Positions 15,539 through 24,500 of a stretch of 43,417 nucleotides of DNA are shown here, piece after piece. A program made the translations under genes and the position numbers. The number at the start of each line of letters is the position of its first letter. Position 1 is the stretch's first letter. The notes below the pieces were generated by a model. That model was not told where the DNA came from and searched no databases. It saw nothing but the letters and a program-made list of their open reading frames with translations. Origin of the DNA: Saprospiraceae bacterium. Lineage in GTDB: Bacteria > Bacteroidota > Bacteroidia > Chitinophagales > Saprospiraceae. The stretch lies in the NCBI GenBank assembly GCA_020629965.1, contig JAHDCG010000022.1, positions 16,057 to 59,473 of the forward strand. Reading direction: 5' to 3'.

Positions 15539-18500
15539 ATGCAAATAACAAAATCTACCTTTTTCTTTTTTCTGCTGCTCTTCTGTGCGAGAAATCTTTC
15601 GGCGACGATTATTGAGTCGGAAGATTTTAACGGCGGCATTCTTCCCGCCGGTTGGACGGCAACCATCAACACCGGCGGTACCAACTGGGAGGTCGGCACG
15701 GCAGGTTTTTATACCTGTACGAGCGGTGGTCAGCAGTCTCCCGGCGGCGATATGTCGGGCTTCGTTTACTTTGACGACGACTGCCCGGGACAAAATGCTC
15801 CCGTTGCCAACGTCATGCTTTTCTCGCCGGTCTCAGATATTTCAGGCGCGGGTATTGCGACTTTAAGTTTCGATTACGTCCATATTCGCGGTCTCATTGC
15901 GGGTATGTTCGAGTCTTTCAATGTCGAAGTTTTTGACGGCACCGGCTGGGTTTCCGTCTTGACGAGCATCCCGCTTGTCGATGAAAATACCAACGGTAAT
16001 CCGATTTCTCTCGACGTGACGGCACAGGCCAACGCCGCTTTTCAAGTACGCTTCACTTACGATGACGGCGGTCAAGACCCCGCTAATCTTTTGGGTATGA
16101 CTTGGGGCGGCGGCTTCGGCATGGACAACTTTCTCCTCGAAACCTTCGCGGCAAACGGAGTTATTACCAACGATGACTGCGACAATGCGACCGTCATTAC
16201 CTGCGGCACTCCGATTGCGGGCACAACCGTCGGCGCGATGGCGGACACCAATCTCGGCATCCCCTGCACGGGCGACCTTACCGTCAATACCGGTCTCGTC
16301 GGGGTTTGGTATTCTTACACTCCGACGACTCCCGAAAATGTGACGCTGTCGTTGTGTAATGCGGCTACCGATTTCGACGCCCAAATTCGCGTTTTTACCC
16401 GCACCGTCCCCGGCGCGGATTGCACCCTACCCGGCAGCCTGCAATGTGAACTCGGCAACGACGACTCGGGCGCGGACTGTCCTCTCGACCCGCTGCATCC
16501 CATCGTCAATCTCAACATGGATGCCAATACCGAATACCTCATTTATATCGGCGGCTTCCTGCTCAACGAAGGTAACTTTTCCTTAGAGTCGAGTTGTACG
16601 CCCATCCCAAACAACGATGATTGCGTCAATGCCACGCCGATTGACTGCGGCACGCCGATTGCGGGTACGACCCTCGGCGCGTCGGAAGACCTCAACCTCG
16701 GCACACCCTGCACCGGCGACCTGACCGTTAATACCGGCGTCGTCGGTGTTTGGTACAGCTACACGCCCGCTGCCGACGAGGCTCTGACCCTTTCTTTGTG
16801 TGATACCGCGACCGATTTCGACGCCCAAATTCGCGTTTATACCAACACCTTAGGCTTAGATTGCTCTCTGCCCGGCAGCTTGCAGTGCGAAATCGGCAAC
16901 GACGACGCGGGTGCGGCTTGTGCAATCGACCCGCTGCATCCTATCGTCACCGTCAACGTCGATGCCGGCACGGAATACCTCATCTACGTCGGCGGCTTTT
17001 TGACGAATACCGGAAATTTCAGTCTCGAATCTATATGCACCGAGCGTCCGAATAACGACGACTGCGTCAATGCCACACCGATTACCTGTGACGAAACGCT
17101 GACCGGCACCACCGCCGGCGCGACTTCCGATATCGGTCTCAACGGCGTTTCCGCTATCTGTGCCAACGGCGACAATAATACTAACACGAGCACGACCGGC
17201 GTTTTTTACAGTTTCACCGGCACGGGGCAAAATGTTACCGTTTCGACTTGCTCGCCCAACACCATGACCGACACACAAATCCGCGTTTTAACGGGTTCCT
17301 GCACCGATTTCCTCGACCCGTTGACCTGTGTGAGCGGCAACGACGACATCTTTACCTGCCCTTCCGGCGGCACGCAGTCGATTGTTAATTTCGACTCCGA
17401 CCTCGGCACCGAATACCTCTTTTTCGTCTCTCAATCCGGTCCCTCGCAGGGCGGTGATTTGGGCGGCGTTTTCGACATTTCCGTCACTTGTCAAGACAAT
17501 CCCGCTAACGATGACTGTGCGGATGCGATTGTCGTATCCTGCGGCGATGTCGTATCGGGCACGACCGAGGGCGCAATGACTGACGTCGGTCTCGCGGGCG
17601 CAACGGCAGCCTGTGCTGACGGCGACGGCAATACCAATAATTCCGTTTTCGGCGTTTTTTACAGCTACACGGGTACGGGCGACATCGTCACCGTCACCAC
17701 CTGCTCTCCGAATACCGAAACCGATACCCAAATGCGCATCGTCACGGGCAGTTGCACCGACGCGCTCGACCCGCTGCTGTGTGTGACGGGTAATGACGAC
17801 GACGCAGGTTGCACCAACGGTACGTTCATGTCCACCGCGACTTTCGAGTCCGTTTTGGGCGAAGAATATTTGATTTACATCAGCGCGGCGGGTGCGATTA
17901 ACGGCGCGGATGCCGGCGGTGCTTTCGAGTTGTCGATTAGCTGCGCGCCGAATGTAATGAACGACGACTGCGTCGATGCCACGCCGATTGACTGTAACAG
18001 CGGCTCGATTACCGGCTCTACGGTCGGCGCGAATATCGACCTCAATGCTGCTTTACCTTGTACCGGTGACATTACGAATAACGTCGGCGTGCAAGGCGTT
18101 TGGTACTCTACCACGGGCAACGGGCAGGTTCTGCGCCTGTCGCTTTGCAATGCCGCTACCGATTTCGATGCACAAATTCGCGTTTTTACCGGCGACTGCA
18201 CCGACCTCTTAGACCCGCTCGTCTGTGTAACGGGCAATGACGATAATCCTGCCTGCGACCTCGGCGCACTCAATCCCGAAGTAGTCGTACCGACCGTCAA
18301 CGGCGAGGTGTACTACATTTACATCGGCGGTTTTTTGACCAATGAAGGCAACTTTCAACTCGACATCGAGTGCACCGACCCGCCGACCAACGACGACTGC
18401 GCCGATGCCGAAACGGTAATCTGCGGCGACGTCGTCACCGGCACAACCCTCGGCGCGACGAGTGACGTTGCAATCAACTCCGCGACGGGTATCTGTGCGG

Positions 18501-21500
18501 ACGGCGACGGCAACACCAATACCTCGACCGTCGGTGTTTTCTACACTTACGTCGGTACGGGCGACATCGTGACCGTCACGACTTGCTCGCCGAATACCGT
18601 CACCGATACCCAAATTCGCGTAGCCACCGGCTCCTGCACCGATGCGCTCGACCCGCTCGTGTGCGTGACGGGTAACGACGACGACGCCGCCTGCGGCAAT
18701 GATACCGAGCAATCGACCGTCACTTTCACCTCGACGCAAGGCGAAGAATATTTCTTTTTCGTCAGTCAATCCGGACCCTCGCAGGGCGGTGACAACGGCG
18801 GCGTTTTCGAACTGTCGATTACCTGTGTGCCGAGCGCGCCGATTAACGACGACTGCGACGATGCCGTTCCGATTACCTGCGGCGATGTCATTCAGGGCGA
18901 CACCGAAAATGCAAATTTGGATAACTCGATTAACGCGGCAACGGCGGCTTGTTTGGAAACCGATTTGACCTCCGCCGGCGTGGAAGGAGTTTTCTACTCT
19001 TACGTCGGTACGGGCGAATTGGTAACGATTACAACCTGCTCGCCGAATACCGTGACCGATACGCAAATTCGCGTAGCGACCGGCTCCTGCGACGGTGTGA
19101 CCGACCCGATTATTTGCGTAGCGGGCAACGACGACGACCCCGACTGTGCCGCCAACGGCTTGGCAAGTACGGTGACTTTCGGCTCCGTCGTCGGCGAAGA
19201 ATACTTGATTTATGTCAGCAAATTACCCTTCCCGCTCGGCGACGGCGGCGGCGTTTTCGAGCTGTCGATAACCTGTGAGCCGCTCGCCGATAACGACGAT
19301 TGCACGGGCGCGATTCCGATTACCTGTGACTCACAAACTTTGGGTACGACGACGGGCGCTGCTCCGGATGTTATTCCCGCTGCGCCTTGCGGTGATTTGG
19401 TTTCCAACGTCGGCGCAACCGGGGTGTGGTATCAATTCATGGGCGACGGTCAAATTTGGAATCTTTCCACTTGCAACGACGTTTCCGATTTCGATACCCA
19501 AATTCGCGTCTTTACGCCCTTGGTCGGCTCGGATTGCACGTTGGGTTTAAACTGCGTAGCGGGTAATGATGAAGACGGCGACTGTGCGACGAACGGCTCG
19601 CTTTCTACCGTAGATTTCGAGACGACCGACGGCGAAATGTATTTCGTTTTTGTCGGCGGCTTTTTGCTCGAAACAGGTGATTTCCGCTTAGATGTAGAAT
19701 GCCGTCCTGCTCCCGCAGATAATGACTCCTGCGACGACCGCGACCCGATTGCCTGCGGCGAAACTCTGTCAGGTACTACCGTCGGCGCGGAAGCACCGCC
19801 TTTACCCTTCACGGTCACTTGCCTCGATGTCGTCAGCGTCAACCCGCGCGGCGCGTGGTACAGCTACACCGGTACGGGCGCGTTTGCGACTTTTACTTTG
19901 TGTGAAGAAGCGGGCTTCGACGGTCGTCTGACGGTCTTAACGGGTGACTGCTTGGCTCCCGTTTGCTTAGAGTCTTCCAACGATTTTGCCGGCTGCGCCG
20001 AAGGTCAGGAAGAAGTCGGTTTTCAGGGCATCGACGGTATCGAATATTTCATTTTCATCACCAACGTCGGCGGTACGGAAGGCGCGTTTGATTTGACTTT
20101 GGAATGTATCGACGTGCCCGTCAATGACGACTGTGGTGATGCGACCCCGATTAGCTGTGACGATGTGATTATCGGCAATACCATTGCCGCGAGTCTCGAT
20201 AACTCTATCAATGCAGCCACGGCGGCATGTGTCGGTTTGGATGCGACGAATGCGGGCGTCGTCGGTGTTTTTTACACGTACACGGGTACGGGCGACATCG
20301 TAACCCTTTCGACCTGCTCCGCGAATACCGAGACCGATACACAAATTCGCGTTTTGACCGGTTCTTGTGACGATGTAGGCAATCCGCTGCTGTGTGTCGC
20401 TGCCAATGACGACGATGCGGACTGTGCGGAAACCGGCACGGCGAGCACGGTAACTTTCCTTTCGGAAGAAAATACGGTTTACACCATTTACATTTCGCGT
20501 TTGGAAGCTCCTTTGGGTGACGGCGGCGGGCAATTCGAGCTGTCGATGACCTGCGTTACCCCGCCGGTTAATGACGACTGCGAAGATGCGCTGCCGATTG
20601 CCTGCGGCGAAACACTGACAGGTACAACGACCAACTCTACCGTCGATTTGCAATTAGCCAACCCGACCACTTTTTGCGTCAACGGCGATACGGGCGACGA
20701 GACGAGCGGCGAAGGTGTTTGGTACAGCATTACCGGCACGGGTCAAATTGTCAATCTGACCACCTGCAACCCCGGCACCGACCCGAATAACGACACGCAA
20801 ATTCGCGTTTTCACCTCTGTCACGGGTATGTGCAACGTGGATTTAATTTGCGAAGCGGGCAATGACGACGACGGCAACTGCGCCTCTAATCCGTTGGCGA
20901 GTACCGTAGAATTTACGGCGACCTTAGGCACGGAATACCTCGTTTTTGTCGGCAGACCTTACGACCCGACGGGCTTATTGGGTGTCAATGAGGGCGGCAT
21001 ATTTGAATTGAGCATGACCTGTACCGACATTGCGGATAACGACGATTGTACGAGTGCAATTCCTTTGTCTTGTAATACCGTCGTTTCGGGCAATACGGCG
21101 GAAGCGACCGTAGATTTGCAGTTAGCTTCCCCGACCTCCTTTTGCATCAACGGCGACATCGGCGACGAAACGGGCGGCATCGGTCTTTGGTACACCTTTG
21201 AGGGCAACGGACAAACGGTCAATTTCAGCACTTGCAGCGACCTTGACGGCGTGAATACTCCGGCGGATAACGACACGCAAATTCGCGTTTTCACCTCGAC
21301 CACGGGCATGTGCGAAGTACCGGGCGATTTGATGTGCACAGAAGCCAACGACAACGACGCAAACTGCGGCAACGGCTTACAATCTACGGTCGATGTGGCG
21401 ACGATTGACGGTGAAATTTACTATATTTTCGTAGCCCGTCAATTTCCGCTCGGCGCGGGCGGCCCTTTTGATTTGGCGATTACGGCATTACCCGATTTTG

Positions 21501-24500
21501 CAATTTGCCCGAACGACATTACCGAAGTAAACGATGCGGGTGATTGCGGTGCGATTGTCGATTTTAACGTCATAGGGCGCGAAGATTGCACGGAGACCAC
21601 CGGCGATTTAATCACGGGTCAGGCATCGGGCACTTTGTTCCCCGTCGGTACGACGCCGGTCACTTACCAAGTCACCGACAGCAACGGCGAAACGGCAACC
21701 TGCTCTTTCAACGTCACAGTCAACGACACCGAAGCACCGGTTGCGATTTGCCAAGACATTACCGTACAACTCGACGGCACCGGCACCGCGACCGTGATGC
21801 CCGAGCAAATCAACAACGCAAGCACCGACAACTGCGCGGTTACGATGTTAATGCTCGACCAAACGACCTTCACCGCCGCAGGCACTTTCCCCGTCAACCT
21901 GACCGCAACCGACGCGGCCGGCAACAGCGATATGTGCGCGGCGACCGTCACCGTCATCGAAGCGGTTGACGAAACTCCCGTAGCCGTTTGTCAAGACATT
22001 ACCGTACAACTCGACAACATGGGTATGGTCAGCATTCAGGCAAGTGATACGGACGGCGGCAGTACGCCCGCCGGCGCGAATTTAAGCATCGACATCAGCG
22101 ACTTTACCTGTGACGACATCGGTGCGAATACCGTGACTCTGACCGTAGAAAATGCGGGCGAAACGGATATGTGCACCGCGACCGTCACCGTAGAAGACGA
22201 CGAAAATCCGATGGCGATTTGTTCAGATATTACCGTCGAAGTCAGCGGCTCCGGCGCAACGACCATCACCGCCGCAGACGTAGATAACAGCAGCACCGAT
22301 AACTGTACGGTAGCGATGACAAGCATTGACAATACGACTTTCACTTGTGCGGAAATCGGCACGCAATCGACCACCCTGACCGTCACCGACGGTGCAGGTA
22401 ATACCGATATGTGTACCGCCGTCGTCACCGTAGAAGAGGCAAACGACCTCACGGCGGTTTGTTTGGACATTACGGTTCAGTTGGATGCCGACGGCATGGT
22501 TTCTATTGCGGCGGCAGACCTCGACGGCGGCAGCACGGGCGGTTGCAACGCGATGCTGAGCGCAGACCCGACCGATTTTACCTGCGATAATTTGGGCGCG
22601 AACGATGTGACCTTAACCGTCAGCAGCGGCGGTAACAGCGATATGTGTACGGCGGTTGTCACCGTAGAAGACGACATTCCGCCCGTAGCGGTGTGTATGG
22701 ACATCACGGTGCAAATCAGCGCGGGCAGCATCACTATCGACGGCGCGGATGTGGACGGCGGCAGTACGGACAACTGCGACGCGAGTCTGACTTTCGAGGT
22801 TGACCCCGATACTTTCACCTGCGACGATTTGGGTGCGAATACCGTGACGCTGACCGTGACCGACGGCGGCAATAACTCCGATATGTGTACGGCAGTCGTG
22901 ACCGTTGAGGAAAATGCGGGTGCGGTTTCGGCGGTTTGTCAAGACATCACCATTCAATTGGACGACAACGGCACGGCGATGATTACCGCGCAGGATGTGG
23001 ACGGCGGCAGCACGGGAGGCTGTATGACCACGTTGAGCATCGACGTCGATATGTTTGACTGTGACAGTCTCGGCGACAACGACGTGGTACTGACGGTATC
23101 CGGCAGCGACGGCACAAGCGATATGTGTACGGCGGTCGTGACCGTGGAAGACAGCGGAAACGTGACGGCGGTGTGTCAGGACATTATTGTACAGTTAGAC
23201 GGAAACGGCATGGTCTCTGTTACGGCAGACGACGTGGACGGCGGCAGCAACGGCGGCTGCAACGAGATGTTGTCGATTGATATGAGCGACTTTACTTGTG
23301 ACAATATCGGTGACAATGATGTGATTTTAACGGTCAGCGACGGAACGAACAGCGATATGTGTACGGCAGTCGTCACCGTGCAAAATAACGAAATGCCCGT
23401 GGCGGTTTGCCAAGACATTACGGTACAACTCGACGCAAACGGCATGGTCACGATTACGGCGGCGGATGTGGACGGCGGCAGCACGGCAAATTGCCCCGTG
23501 ACTTTGAGCATCGACAACGGCAATTTCGATTGTACCAATGTCGGTCCGAACACGGTCATGCTCGCAGTCAGCACGCCGAATAACGGCAACGGCAATACCA
23601 ACGCCGCGCTTTGTAACGCAACCGTAACCGTGGAGGACGACACCCCGCCCGCGGCGATGTGTATGGATATTACCGTGGAAGTCACGGCGGGCAGCGTCAC
23701 TATCGACGGCGAGGATGTGGACGGCGGCAGCACCGATAATTGCTCCGGCAGTCTGACTTTTGACGTTGACCCGGCTACGTTTACTTGTGATGATTTGGGG
23801 GCGAATAATGTTACCCTAACCGTCAGCGACCCGAGCGGAAATTCGGATATGTGTACGGCAGTCGTAACCGTTGAAGAAGGTGCGAATACTGTCATGGCGG
23901 TCTGTCAAAACATTACCGTGACTTTGGATGCCGACAGTACGGCGACTATCGAAGCCACGGACACGGACGGCGGCAGCACCGGCGGCTGTGATGTGACTTT
24001 GAGCATCGACGTGAGCATGTTCGACTGCGACGACATCGGCGATAACGATGTGGTCTTGACGGTCGAAGACAACAACGGTACGACGGATATGTGTACGGCG
24101 ATTGTCACCGTAGAAGAAGGCGACGGCGTGGATGCGGTTTGCCAAAATATTACGGTACAACTCGCAGCCGACGGCACGGTGATGATAGTCGCGGCGGATG
24201 TGGACGGCGGCAGCTCGACGGGTTGCGACGGTATGTTAAGTATTGATAATGATACTTTCGCTTGTGAAGATTTGGGAGATAACGTGGTTATGCTGACCGT
24301 AGAAAGCAACGGAACTTCCGATATGTGTGCGGCGATTGTCACCGTAGAAGAAGGCGACAACGTCGATGCGGTTTGCATGGATATTACGGTAGAATTAGCG
24401 GCGGACGGCATGGTGTCGATTACGGCGGATGACGTGGACGGCGGCAGCTTGACGGGTTGCGGTGACGGCGGTATGATTGAGATTGATATGTCGGATTTCA